Shown here one piece after another: positions 1 to 8,945 of a DNA stretch of 64,000 nucleotides. Under the pieces are notes generated by a model, which saw only the letters and a list, made by a program, of their open reading frames with translations, did no database searches and was not told the DNA's origin. How positions within the stretch are numbered: the stretch's first letter is position 1; each line of letters starts with the position of its first letter. The DNA comes from Nitrospinota bacterium (GTDB lineage: Bacteria; Nitrospinota; Nitrospinia; Nitrospinales; VA-1), in the NCBI GenBank assembly GCA_009873655.1, contig WAIB01000001.1, positions 155,468 through 219,467 of the forward strand, given 5' to 3'. Both the position numbers and the translations under genes were made by a program.

Positions 1-78
1 TGTCCAAGTTGGAATTGATACCAAATATTGCATTTTCAGCCACTTATTTACCTTTCGGTTGATTCGCTGGGACTGTTT

Positions 79-106
79 GACCGATCTGTCTAAAGATTTA
101 TCGGTC
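79..106. repeat. Inverted repeat upstream of the first gene
   Basis: Perfect 7-base arms GACCGAT (79-85) and ATCGGTC (100-106) with a 14-base loop, followed by an A-run on the plus strand. There is no T-run on the plus strand, so it is not a standard terminator. It may be an operator or a leader hairpin. The rest of the first 260 bases shows no gene. Confidence 0.35.
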
Positions 107-260
107 TAAAAAAATGGAAACTTTAACGTTTTAAAGGCTTAAGGGCACTTTGGGGCATTTGTTTTTTCGACCCATCGGTTCAGCAAAAACTTTCCTCATA
201 AATGTAATTAAGATAAGGGTTTAATAAATTATTTTTGATTTGGGCTATAAGGATGATAAA

Positions 261-920
261 TTGAAAAAAATCCTTAAATCAACCCGTGGTTTTATGTCTG
301 AACAACTCGGTCTATTTGGCGAATCTGAGGATCAAGAACCCGTCAAAACAACAAAACTGCAAACAGGGCCTCGTATCCAATATTTTGATTTGGAAACCCA
401 AAAAAGCGCCGATGAGGTAGGTGGATGGGGCAATATCCACAAAATGGGATTGGCAGTAGGAGTGGTCTGGGACAGTTTGGATCAGGACTATTTCGTCTAT
501 GAAGAAAAAGACGCAAAAAAACTGGTGGAAAAGCTCCGAACGGCGGATTTAGTTGTTGGTTTTAATGTTATTGGATTTGATTATACCGTTCTGCAGCCAT
601 ACTCCGATTTTGATCTGCAGGAGATCAATACCTTCGACATGCTTGTCGATATCAAGAAACTCCTGAACTTTCGTTTAAGCCTCAATCATTTGGCACAACA
701 TACGTTGAATGCTAAAAAGTCGGCCGATGGCCTGGTCTCATTGCAATGGTATAAGGAAGGGAAAATTGACAAGATCATCCACTACTGCAAACAGGATGTT
801 GAAATTACCCGCGATCTTTTTCTATTCGGAGAAGAGAACGGCTACGTCAATTACCAAAGCCGATCCGGCAACCCCCTTCAGTTGGAAGTGAACTGGAAAA
901 CAGGGAACCTGGTCTCCTGA
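261..920 (+). CDS. RNase H-like (DEDDy) 3'-5' exonuclease-domain protein
   Basis: The protein of about 219 residues carries the three exonuclease motifs of the DEDDy ribonuclease H-like superfamily: FDLET (Asp43, Glu45), a GFNVIGFD segment (Asp107), and a C-terminal YxxxD (Tyr175, Asp179). It therefore probably degrades nucleic acid from the 3' end with two metal ions. It resembles YprB-type single-domain proteins and has no helicase or polymerase domain. I chose TTG at 261 because AAGGA lies seven bases upstream. An ATG at 294 and a TTG at 240 are in frame but have no ribosome binding site. It converges with the radical SAM gene. The substrate is unknown. Confidence 0.75.
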   Translation: MKKILKSTRGFMSEQLGLFGESEDQEPVKTTKLQTGPRIQYFDLETQKSADEVGGWGNIHKMGLAVGVVWDSLDQDYFVYEEKDAKKLVEKLRTADLVVGFNVIGFDYTVLQPYSDFDLQEINTFDMLVDIKKLLNFRLSLNHLAQHTLNAKKSADGLVSLQWYKEGKIDKIIHYCKQDVEITRDLFLFGEENGYVNYQSRSGNPLQLEVNWKTGNLVS

Positions 921-927
921 CCCGCTT

Positions 928-2268
928 TTAAAGTTTTTCTGAATTGATGAATTTTTTCAGGAAGGGGAACATGGCGCCGCGTTTTTCAATCATTTCTTCC
1001 CGCGACTTTTTCACAACGGCTTCGTCAATGATTCGTATATTACGTTCGGCTGCAAATTTTTCTATTCCTTTTACAACCATTCCACGTGCGAAAGAGGGTA
1101 TCCGTTCTAAACGGCCCTTTGCTTCCGGGGTCCATTGAGTCTGGAACTCAACTTCCAGTCCAAGCGTGTCTTCCACTTTTAGAGTTATCGCCTGTCCGCC
1201 ATATTTCCCCGGTTCGTAATCGCAAGAGGGGTCCGGGTCCATATAGTTTCCGGTCTCTGCAAATGCCCTTGCACGACAGCCGGAACACATCGCGGAAAAT
1301 TCGCAGCTGCCGCATTTCCCATCGAGTTCCTTGCGGTCTCGTAACTGGACCATAAGCGGGGCGTTTTCCCACAGGTCTTTAAAGGAACGCGATTTGAGAT
1401 TTCCAACCGATTCTTCAATAAAAGGGCATGGGGTCAGATTGCCTTCGGGGGATATGCGGCTGTAATGGGTTGCGGCGGGACAACCTCCGGAATAGGTCCG
1501 GGTATAAACCGACTCAGGGTCATTCTCATAAACCACCCGTTTGTATTGGGGGGCACATTTTGAGTTGATCATCAATTTGCCTTTGTATTTCATTTGCTGC
1601 TCATAAAGAAGTTTCAAAGCCTCTTCGTAGGCGGCATTTGATATATCTGTATTCCCTTGACCCCGACCGGTACAAACCAGAAAATAGAGATTGAACGCAA
1701 TCGCACCTATTTTTTCTGTGAATTCCACCACCTCGGGAATCTCTTTGTAGTTCATGTCTGAGACGGACATTTGAACGAGAAAATCAACACCTACCTCATT
1801 CAAAATATCGAACGCTTCCATCGAATGTTCCCAGGCTTTTTCCACCCCGCGAAACTTGTTGTGCTTATCCGGATTCATAGAGTCAATACTGATTCCGACT
1901 CCATGTGCCCCGGCTGCTTTTATTTTTTCAGCGTTGACGCGATTGATCATGGTGCCGTTGGTGCCAAGCACGACCATGAACTTTTTATTCGCCGCGTAAC
2001 GAATGATGTCGTAGATGTCGGGTCTTAAAAGGGGTTCCCCGCCTGTAAGGATTAAAAACGCGTTGGGATTTACCTCTGCGATTTGATCAATGACACGGAA
2101 ACATTCCTCTGTATTCAGTTCATCGGTTTTAATTCCACCCCGAAACTCCGCATCGAGATAGCAATGGTCACAATTAAGATTGCATCGCTTGGTGAGATTC
2201 CAGGATATGGAATAAGCGCGAAAATCCATCTTTTCAGGACTGAGTGAGAGGGTAGGCGTCGGTTCCAT
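928..2268 (-). CDS. Radical SAM/SPASM protein with C-terminal PCP_red-like domain
   Basis: A 446-residue radical SAM enzyme. Cys29, Cys33 and Cys36 form the CxxxCxxC site for the SAM-binding [4Fe-4S] cluster, and GGEP follows near residue 76. A cysteine-rich SPASM region (about 264-350, including CGSCEFSAMCSGC) should bind one or two auxiliary clusters. The last 75 residues resemble the PCP_red domain (protochlorophyllide reductase-like), with a TPEAKGRLERIP start and a KFAAERNIR helix. Enzymes with this layout are related to the haem d1/alternative haem enzymes NirJ and AhbD, so a tetrapyrrole or peptide substrate is plausible but not shown. It stands alone on the minus strand. Start by ATG, with no clear ribosome binding site. 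Confidence 0.85.
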   Translation of the reverse strand: MEPTPTLSLSPEKMDFRAYSISWNLTKRCNLNCDHCYLDAEFRGGIKTDELNTEECFRVIDQIAEVNPNAFLILTGGEPLLRPDIYDIIRYAANKKFMVVLGTNGTMINRVNAEKIKAAGAHGVGISIDSMNPDKHNKFRGVEKAWEHSMEAFDILNEVGVDFLVQMSVSDMNYKEIPEVVEFTEKIGAIAFNLYFLVCTGRGQGNTDISNAAYEEALKLLYEQQMKYKGKLMINSKCAPQYKRVVYENDPESVYTRTYSGGCPAATHYSRISPEGNLTPCPFIEESVGNLKSRSFKDLWENAPLMVQLRDRKELDGKCGSCEFSAMCSGCRARAFAETGNYMDPDPSCDYEPGKYGGQAITLKVEDTLGLEVEFQTQWTPEAKGRLERIPSFARGMVVKGIEKFAAERNIRIIDEAVVKKSREEMIEKRGAMFPFLKKFINSEKL

Positions 2269-2354
2269 ATTAAATTAAAAGCTAAGCGGTCTCAGTTTAA
2301 TTCGTTTATAGTAAGTGTTTGAAAACTTTTATTTATAATAGAGGGTTTTAATAG

Positions 2355-3179
2355 GTGAAACAAATATATTGCGGGATAATGGCAATTTTTTTCCTGTTTT
2401 GTGTATCTTGTGCGCCAAAAAAGGAAAAAGTAACGGGAATTGGTTCGCAAAATGTTTATCGTATCACCCTGTCTGACCCCTTTGGTCGGGTTTCTTCCGA
2501 ATTCTGGACCGCTCAAAAATTGACAGCTCTGGGCGCCAGGAAAATGCCCAGTTCTTTTTTTGACAGGGCCATGAAATATAGCGGAACTCAATTTGAGGCT
2601 GTTTCTCTTTTAAGAATTATAAGCCAGTTTAAATTGAAAAATGGGGAAGACGCTGTTTTGCTGAACTGTTTTGATGATTACCAGGGCTTTCTTCCCATTT
2701 CAGAAATCCTGAAATACGATTTGTACCTGGCAACCCGGATCGAGTTGGAATCTGGCTCTGACAAACCCGGCTGGTTGAACCCGCTTATCATCCTTGTGCC
2801 GGATGGAAAATCACCCCCGTTTGGAGAACGATTTCTGACCGCGAATATAAGGGAGCTCAAGTTTGTGCGGTCGAGCGATTATTATGGTCCTATCAGACAA
2901 ATCGCGAATACTTCAAAAGATGCGGAGCGTGGGTTTGAAGTTTACAAGCGCAATTGCCTGTTTTGCCATAGTCAACAAGGTAGGGGAGGGGATAAGGGGA
3001 CGCGTTTAAATAATAAATACCCGCTTTCCAGTGATGCGGAAAAGAAAAAGTTCCTCGATGATTTCAAAAGTTTCCATGGCAAAGACAATGCCGACAAACA
3101 AGACGTGGAACAATTTGTCAGCGACGATGAACTGAATTCAGTGATGGAATTTCTGCTGGCGTTAAAGAAGGGTGGTTAA
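2355..3179 (+). CDS. Cytochrome c lipoprotein with N-terminal molybdopterin-oxidoreductase-like region
   Basis: A 274-residue exported protein. The lipoprotein signal ends at FCVSC (lipidated Cys19). A single class I haem c site, CLFCH (Cys201, Cys204, His205), lies in a C-terminal cytochrome domain of about 85 residues. The middle (about 95-180, with NPLIILVPDG and ELKFV) faintly resembles the degenerate SUOX-like molybdopterin-binding fold found in short periplasmic proteins, but it lacks an evident cofactor cysteine; this part is inference. It is probably a periplasmic, membrane-anchored electron carrier. The start is GTG with AGAGGG about nine bases upstream. It is divergent from the radical SAM gene with 86 bases between them. 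Confidence 0.7.
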   Translation: MKQIYCGIMAIFFLFCVSCAPKKEKVTGIGSQNVYRITLSDPFGRVSSEFWTAQKLTALGARKMPSSFFDRAMKYSGTQFEAVSLLRIISQFKLKNGEDAVLLNCFDDYQGFLPISEILKYDLYLATRIELESGSDKPGWLNPLIILVPDGKSPPFGERFLTANIRELKFVRSSDYYGPIRQIANTSKDAERGFEVYKRNCLFCHSQQGRGGDKGTRLNNKYPLSSDAEKKKFLDDFKSFHGKDNADKQDVEQFVSDDELNSVMEFLLALKKGG

Positions 3180-3191
3180 AACTGAACGGGC

Positions 3192-3995
3192 TTAGGATTG
3201 GGGTGGTTGGATCCCTTTAGACTGAAGGAACTCGGTAAAGGTCGGGTCATTGAGAATATGGGGAGAGATCGGCATGTTAGCCGGCAAACCTTGGAAGTTA
3301 GGGCCGAACATGTTTTTCACGTTTTGCGGAAGCGCAATGCCCTTAGATTTGAAAAAAGTTAAAACTCCCGGTTCAAAAAGAATATGGGGAGGCAAATCTT
3401 CAATTCGGAGCGAGGCCCTGGTTACCGGGGCGGGTTAAGGAACCGATGCCGAAGCAGGGGCAGGGCGGAAACGCTGTTTTTGTACCCCTGGTTTGGACCG
3501 TGGTTCTGCAGCCTGACGGCTCAAACGAATTTCTCCATCACGTTTAAAGTCTCCCTGCTGAACCTCTTGCCCTGATAAAACCCATACCCGACTTGATTCA
3601 AGGTTGTCGGTCCAAACCTCTATGCGACTGAAATCTTTTAGCAATTCCTTGACGGCTGCTTCCCAGTTTTCTGCCTGAATGGTGGCGCTGAAAGGAACGG
3701 TTTCCATTTCAGGGGAGATGGAGAAAAAGATTCCGGTTTCTTCCTGGATATTTTGCAGAACATTTATCAGGGAAAGATTCTCAAAACGAAGACTGATACT
3801 TTTGGATTCGACCTCCGTGCTGTAACTGGTACTAGGGGGTAGGGGTGTCGGGGAAGAATTGTTCTTAGGGACAGTTGCTGGACTGACAGGGACCTGTTCC
3901 TGTTTTTTTAGATCGAGAAAGCGCGCGTCAGCCGACACTTGCCACAAGCCAATGGCTAAAACAATTCCCAGAGTTGTCTTTATCCAGTGCTTCAT
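3192..3995 (-). pseudogene. Secreted STN/secretin-N-domain protein, interrupted by in-frame TAA
   Basis: The ATG at 3995 has GGAGG upstream and opens a signal peptide (MKHWIKTTLGIVLAIG) followed by a Pro/Ser-rich linker and an STN/AMIN-like domain (SISLRFENLSLINVLQNI to RVWVLSG), as in outer-membrane secretin-type proteins. The frame stops at TAA (3435-3437, codon 187) but stays open beyond it for 80 codons to 3192. The tail contains two copies of a PHIL...F..SKGI motif of about 35 residues. The context reads SVP-stop-PAPVTRASL, so a CAA (Gln) to TAA change is the simplest cause. The downstream piece has only a TTG start and no ribosome binding site. It could be a pseudogene, a sequence error or a readthrough gene. 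Confidence 0.6.
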
Positions 3996-4164
3996 CCCGA
4001 TCCTCCACCCGTCGAGAAATACTAACTGAATTATAGTCAATTGGCAGGATGAAAGGAAGTTTGCTTTTGTCTTATTTGCGTGGAAGGTTTTTCTCTTTTC
4101 GGCAAGGAAGCATCATGATATGGTTAAATAATTCGTTATTTTCAGCTTAACTCGGGGGTTTTTA

Positions 4165-4563
4165 ATGTTTTTGCCGGTCACCGCTTTTTTTGCAATAGGA
4201 ACGGGGGTTGAACTTTATGGCCTTAAATTGGTGAGTCAATCTATCAGTATTATCAATACCGTTTCATTAATCATGTTTTCATTTCTGGTGGGAATTGTTG
4301 TCAGCCGGAGTTATGGAAACGAATGTTTTGAAAGAATCCAGCGTTCCCTCAAATCGCGGGAATCTCCTTCAGATGAGGTGCTTAATGGAGCGGTTATGAG
4401 TCTTTGCAGTATGTTGCTCATAACTCCGGGTGTCGTAACGGATACGATTGGGTTGCTCATAATGATTCCCGCCACCCGGGGAATATTTAAAGGAATAGCG
4501 TTGAACCTCACACGTAAAAGAATTCAGACGGGACAGCAATATTTTTTCTTTCCAGACCACTAG
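4165..4563 (+). CDS. fxsA: FxsA family membrane protein
   Basis: A 132-residue protein with the FxsA layout: a short N-terminal hydrophobic segment containing the GTGVELYGL stretch, a second membrane helix (NTVSLIMFSFLVGIVV), a polar loop, then the family-typical LITPGVVTDTIGLLIMIPATR segment. FxsA proteins are small inner-membrane proteins; in Escherichia coli overproduction relieves phage F exclusion, and the normal role is not settled. The start is ATG. The 158 bases to the next gene contain no confident gene. Confidence 0.8.
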   Translation: MFLPVTAFFAIGTGVELYGLKLVSQSISIINTVSLIMFSFLVGIVVSRSYGNECFERIQRSLKSRESPSDEVLNGAVMSLCSMLLITPGVVTDTIGLLIMIPATRGIFKGIALNLTRKRIQTGQQYFFFPDH

Positions 4564-4721
4564 GCGTGGGGTCTGTGATGAATCGACCAGGCTTTTACCC
4601 GTTCCGGGAATGAAGGCAAAGGTAGAACATCACGTATGCCGTGCAGGGGTAAAGCGATGCCCATAAAGGAGACAATTGCTAGTTCCTTTAATTTTTCCTG
4701 TTCCGGCGGAGGGCCTACGCT

Positions 4722-5438
4722 GTGAAATCGTTTTTTTTTCCACCCAGAAACCTCCGGGATGAATTGCTGGATCTGGATGAAGCCCCTTACGAGGAGGTCC
4801 GTGACAGCCTGAACGATGTAGCTACGGTCAACAGGTATTTAAGCGGTTACCGGGTTCTTCTCCACCATGCGGAAAAATATTTGAGAGGACATAAAGAAGC
4901 CCGGCCCTTTAAGGTTCTGGATGCGGCAACAGGTTCTGCAGACCAGCCAATCGAACTTGCCAGGCTTGCCCGGAAAATGGGTGTCCCTATTCAAATCACT
5001 GCAATTGACATCAATTCCAAAATGTTAAAGATGGCAAAAGAAGAAATTCGACAATATCCGGAAATCAGTCTGGTTCAATGCGATGTTCTTGCTTTACCTT
5101 TCAGGGATGAAGGGTTTGACCTGGCAATCAACAACCTTTCCCTGCACCATTTCAGTTGGGAAAACGCAGTAGCTATAATAAAGTCCATTTATAATTCGGC
5201 TCGATTAGGTTTTCTGATCAACGATCTGCATCGTAGCCGGATTGCACACGCAGCCATATTTTTAATGACCCGGATATTTACCCGGAATCGTCTCACCCGG
5301 TATGATGCACCTGTATCTGTTATGAATGCTTTCACTCCTTCAGAATTTTGTGAGCTGGCCCGGCAGGCAAAAATCGAAACTTTTGAAATTCATCGTCACT
5401 TTCCATACCGAATTGCTTTTCTAGGCCGCAAAAAATGA
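4722..5438 (+). CDS. Class I SAM-dependent methyltransferase
   Basis: A 238-residue methyltransferase. Motif I is VLDAATGSAD (about 65-74), the acidic end of strand beta2 is AIDINSKML, and a later NNLSLHHF segment matches motif IV, which is often seen in small-molecule C- or O-methylases. The start is GTG with CGGAGG nine bases upstream. It overlaps the FAD gene by four bases (ATGATG), so the two form a transcription unit. In other bacteria such a methyltransferase plus geranylgeranyl-reductase-like oxidoreductase pair often follows a type III polyketide synthase; none is present here. The substrate is probably a lipid-like or aromatic product (inference). Confidence 0.8.
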   Translation: MKSFFFPPRNLRDELLDLDEAPYEEVRDSLNDVATVNRYLSGYRVLLHHAEKYLRGHKEARPFKVLDAATGSADQPIELARLARKMGVPIQITAIDINSKMLKMAKEEIRQYPEISLVQCDVLALPFRDEGFDLAINNLSLHHFSWENAVAIIKSIYNSARLGFLINDLHRSRIAHAAIFLMTRIFTRNRLTRYDAPVSVMNAFTPSEFCELARQAKIETFEIHRHFPYRIAFLGRKK

Positions 5439-6682
5439 TGAATAAAAAAGATGTCATTGTGATTGGGGGTGGGCCGGCGGGTTGCACAGCTGCAATGGGC
5501 CTTGCCCGGCTTGGATACAAGGTGGTTCTCTGTGATCAAGCACAGTTTCCGCGCGATAAGGTTTGTGGTGAATTCATCAGTCCCGCTGCAGACCCGATTC
5601 TTGCCAGGTTGGGAATCCTGCATCGAATTGAAGCGATGAATCCAAAAAGATTGAAGGGGGTCGCAATATCTTCTTACGGGGGGAAAGAGCTTTTAATTGA
5701 TTACCCAAAGCTGCCGGGCATGGAAGCGAAACCGACCAGCTTGTCTGTGCCATGAGATAAGCTGGATTACCTGTGAATAGAGGAAACAAAAAGTGCGGGT
5801 GTGGAGGTTAGGGAACAATACAAGGTCACGGATTTTTTGTTTGAAAACAATTGTGTCGTCGGCGTTAAGGGCTGGGATTCGAACAAAAAGGCTTTTTCCA
5901 TACGTGCTCCTTTGGTCATTGATGCTGGGGGAAGAAATGCGTTCTCTTTGAAAAAATTTAGCTTAAAGCAGGAACCCGCAGGAAAAGTCAAGATTGCTCT
6001 GGCTGCCCATTGGAAAGGAGCTAAAATTACAGACGATTATTGTTATATGCATGTTTCTGATCCCGGCTACACAGGTATTTCCAGTATAGGGAAAGACCAT
6101 GCCAATGTTGTGCTGGTGGTCAATCGGGAATCAATGAATGGGGAAAAGCCTCATAAGTTTTATTTGGATATATTGATGAAGAACCCGCTCCGCAGAAAAA
6201 TTTTGCAAGACGCCGAATGTGTTGAATCCGCAAGGGGTGTTGAATCATTAGCTTTTTCTGTTAAACCCTTGCCTTGTGGCGGTTTGCTAATGGTGGGAGA
6301 TGCAATGGGTTTCATTGACCCTTTTACAGGTGAAGGGATTTATCTTTCTTTAAGAAGTTCTGAAATTGCAGTGGAAGTTGCTGAAAAGGCTTTGAAGGAA
6401 AATAATTTTTCCAGAGATTTTCTGAAAGGGTATGAGACAAGGAGAAAACAGGAATTTGATAAAAAATTTTTATTAAGCCGGATTTTGCAGAAGCTCATTT
6501 ACAATCCATTTTTTTGTGATCGAGTTGTGAACAGATTAAATGCGGATCGAAATCTGGCGGAGACCCTGGTGGGGGTCATAGGAGACATGCTTCCAGCGGA
6601 GACTGTGGTTTCGTTCAAGTTTTTATTTCAATTGATTGGGATAAGCCCATCTATTGTGGATCTGGTGCGGAAAAGAGCCTAG
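5435..6682 (+). pseudogene. FAD-dependent oxidoreductase (geranylgeranyl reductase family) with two in-frame TGA codons
   Basis: One continuous frame of 415 codons encodes a full FAD monooxygenase/reductase: the dinucleotide-binding IGGGPAG (about 10-16), a KVCGEFISP segment, VIDAGGRNA, and the FAD-binding GDAMGFIDPFTGEGI. It is interrupted by TGA at 5753-5755 and TGA at 5774-5776, seven codons apart, and both flanks are well conserved. The family normally has VPR-x-x-LD-x-LL here, so the first TGA stands where Arg is expected (CGA to TGA). The GTG at 5801 is internal and would give a protein without the FAD Rossmann motif. Neighbouring genes use TGA as a normal stop. Either a recent pseudogene, sequence damage or, less likely, recoding. 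Confidence 0.7.
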
Positions 6683-7539
6683 TTTCCCTTGAGAATGGCC
6701 TGTGCTGCTTCCAACCCTTCTTTGGTGTTTTCGATGAAAATTTCAAGGTCATCATAATCAAGTTCAAGTTTGTCCAGCACACCATATTCCAGAGTGGCTG
6801 CGTCTTCAGGGACGATGCCATTTCCAAAACCGTTCTGGTTTGCAAGCAGATTTGCGGTTGTCAGTAGATGGGCAATGTGTTTTACATTGCCGTCACTTCC
6901 TGTGTCGTCGTGATGCCTTCCAATCGCCTGAACCATATCGGGGGATACGGGCCACCACTTTTCTATGAATCTTTTCCCGAGTTCCGCATGGTTGATTCCA
7001 AAAGTTTCTTCCTCGTGCTCGGCTAACGTGCGGTCTGTGGATTTGATTTTTTGAAGAAATTCGGTGTATTCATCGGGGATGAGATGGTCAAAAACCAGAA
7101 TGCCGACGTCATGCATCAACCCACACAAATAAGCAAATTCAATTTCTTCAGGACTGATTTTTACCATGTATGCCAGCGAACGGGTGAGATAGGCCACACC
7201 CAAAGAATGAGTCCAGAAGTCGAACTGGTTGAATCCCTTTGGTTTTTTAAAGGCTCCGGGAAGCGATATGGTGTAAGCGAGGTCCAGAACCATTTTGATG
7301 CCCAGCCTCATAACAGAGTCTTCGACATCAACGGATTTTTCCCGTCCCCCTCCGAACAGAACGCTGTTGGAAAGTTTGATTAAACGGCCAGAGAGAACCG
7401 GTTCTGTCTCAATGATTGCAGAAACTTCCAGAATATCGCAATCGGGGTCATTGACACGTTTTTCAAGATTGATAAGAACTTCAGGAATGGGGGGAAGATC
7501 TCCCTTGGTCTCAACAAGGGAGATCAATTCATCTCTCAT
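6679..7539 (-). CDS. HDOD domain protein
   Basis: A 286-residue protein filled by one HDOD domain: LPPIPEVLINLEKRVNDP at the start, the central WTHSLGVA helix, GLMHDVGILVF, NHAELGKRF and a GRHHDD near residue 220. HDOD proteins are HD-superfamily relatives that usually work in signalling rather than as proven phosphohydrolases, often together with chemotaxis or c-di-GMP systems. The His/Asp set of the HD fold looks retained, so catalysis cannot be excluded. It lies 17 bases downstream of the DUF465 gene on the same strand, and probably shares its transcript. It overlaps the end of the FAD gene by four bases on the opposite strand. Confidence 0.85.
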   Translation of the reverse strand: MRDELISLVETKGDLPPIPEVLINLEKRVNDPDCDILEVSAIIETEPVLSGRLIKLSNSVLFGGGREKSVDVEDSVMRLGIKMVLDLAYTISLPGAFKKPKGFNQFDFWTHSLGVAYLTRSLAYMVKISPEEIEFAYLCGLMHDVGILVFDHLIPDEYTEFLQKIKSTDRTLAEHEEETFGINHAELGKRFIEKWWPVSPDMVQAIGRHHDDTGSDGNVKHIAHLLTTANLLANQNGFGNGIVPEDAATLEYGVLDKLELDYDDLEIFIENTKEGLEAAQAILKGN

Positions 7540-7556
7540 ATGTTTCCAGGTCCGGG

Positions 7557-7784
7557 TTAGTGGGTGCTTGATTGGTATTCTTTCAGGATTTCTTCCATCC
7601 GATCTTTGAGGCTCAGTTTTTGTTTCTGGTGCTTTTTCTTTTCAATTTCCTGTTGAGGTGTGATGATCTTCATTTTGTTTAACTCCTCAACTTTTTGTTT
7701 GAGCGTGTAGTGCTCTTTATAAAGTCCGCGGAATTCTTCATTTTCTTTTTGGACTTTTTCGAGCAACTCTGTATTGATATCCAT
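7557..7784 (-). CDS. DUF465 (YdcH-like) small coiled-coil protein
   Basis: 75 residues, highly charged and helical, with the DUF465 signature: ENEEFRGLYKEHYTLKQKVEEL then QKQKLSLKDRMEEIL. Members form short antiparallel helical hairpins and have no firmly established function. A strong AAGGAGG lies five bases before the ATG. It sits 11 bases after tsaB and 17 before the HDOD gene, which suggests an operon tsaB-DUF465-HDOD. Confidence 0.85.
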   Translation of the reverse strand: MDINTELLEKVQKENEEFRGLYKEHYTLKQKVEELNKMKIITPQQEIEKKKHQKQKLSLKDRMEEILKEYQSSTH

Positions 7785-7795
7785 TTAATCCTCCT

Positions 7796-8491
7796 TTATT
7801 TAGATACTGCCCTAGAATAATTTAATTCTGCTTCTGAGGGGCGAACATAATTAATTGTTAACGAGTCCAGGTCGTAACTCATGTTTTCCTTTATGTTTCG
7901 CAAGGCAATTAAACACGCACTGGCAGCGACCGTGATGTTTTTGACCTGTACATCGTGAATAAAGTTTTTCTTTAGACTGGATGAAAGGATTTCTTTATAA
8001 ACCTCCAATCCATTTCCCACGAAAGCGGTGGGTTGCTTTATTTGTCCGCATAAACCTTTTGGTGAGATTGCCTGGTCTGATGTTTCCCTAATGCATAAAT
8101 CGTTTTTAGAACTGTATAAAGCGGTATAGACCTGTTTTTTCCTGGCATCCAATACGGGACAAATTGCATAAGGTCCGGGTTTTACTGTTTCCGCATAAGC
8201 ATCCAGAGTGTTTACTGAGACAAAGGGTTTCTCAACCGCCAGTATCAACCCTTTCAGCAAACTCATTCCTACCCTTAGCCCGGTGAATGAACCTGGACCC
8301 TTGGTTATAACAAATCCACCTAATTCATTTAATTTTGTTTTGGAACGATTGAGTACCCCATCTACCTCTTTTAGTAACTTGTCTGAATAAGCCGGAGAAC
8401 TATCGAGTAATGATTCTGAAACCACCAGACCATTATCCAAGAGAGCAACACTTCCTGATGGTGAGGATGTGTCTATTCCCAATATTTTCAT
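7796..8491 (-). CDS. tsaB: tRNA threonylcarbamoyladenosine biosynthesis protein TsaB
   Basis: 231 residues, the usual TsaB length. The ASKHA-fold start ILGIDTSSPSGSVAL, the GPGSFTGLRVG segment and the DARKKQVYTALY segment are diagnostic. TsaB is the inactive-ATPase partner that, with TsaD and TsaE, transfers the threonylcarbamoyl group to A37 of tRNAs that read ANN codons. TsaD and TsaE are not in this window. First gene of a probable three-gene unit on the minus strand. Confidence 0.93.
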   Translation of the reverse strand: MKILGIDTSSPSGSVALLDNGLVVSESLLDSSPAYSDKLLKEVDGVLNRSKTKLNELGGFVITKGPGSFTGLRVGMSLLKGLILAVEKPFVSVNTLDAYAETVKPGPYAICPVLDARKKQVYTALYSSKNDLCIRETSDQAISPKGLCGQIKQPTAFVGNGLEVYKEILSSSLKKNFIHDVQVKNITVAASACLIALRNIKENMSYDLDSLTINYVRPSEAELNYSRAVSK

Positions 8492-8945
8492 TGTTTCTCA
8501 GTCGAGAAAGAAGGTGTGGGCGGAACAGAGAACTTCGCCGAAGCCCTCCGCAAAATTTAATTTAAACATAGGGGATGCAATGGGGAAAGTCAATGAAAAA
8601 CCGGGACTTTTAATATTTCAGAGGGGATTAGTATGGGCCTTAAAAATCAATAGTTTAGATCTAAGAAACGGATGAAAATAGAGGCTGTTTTAGCTAACAT
8701 TTTGAAAAGAAACTCGTTGGTATTTTCTGGTGTTATTTTGCCTCTTAAGGGAAATTCAGGGGAAATATTAAGAATGTTGTTGTATATATAAGTTTAACTA
8801 TTGAAATAATTAGACTTATTTTCTTGACAAAATAAATAATTAAACTTAAGGTTAATGTGTTTTGCAGGGTAAATCTTGTTTTTAAGTACGTTTATCTTCT
8901 TCAAAAACAAGGTATTGAGAACATTTTTAGGAGGCAAGGCTCGTT
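8492..8945. other. Intergenic region, AT-rich, no gene seen
   Basis: 454 bases between the divergent tsaB and the 63-residue gene. No frame shows protein-like composition. A perfect TTGACA (8824-8829) lies 117 bases before the small gene, but no good -10 box is at the correct distance; TATATA at 8783-8788 has no -35. It probably holds the promoters of both flanking genes. Confidence 0.5.

Noticed and set aside
4561..4725. Minus-strand open frame with protein-like content (KELAIVSFMGIALPLHGIRDV) between fxsA and the methyltransferase gene
   Set aside because: No start codon with a ribosome binding site in that frame; it runs into the start of the methyltransferase on the other strand. Worth a database search but not callable.
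5753..5776. Selenocysteine insertion at the two TGA codons
   Set aside because: The family has Arg/Leu-type residues here, not catalytic Cys, and a TAA is also involved in two of the three interrupted genes.
8469..8675. Plus-strand 68-codon ORF at the tsaB start
   Set aside because: Overlaps tsaB antisense, poor composition, no ribosome binding site.
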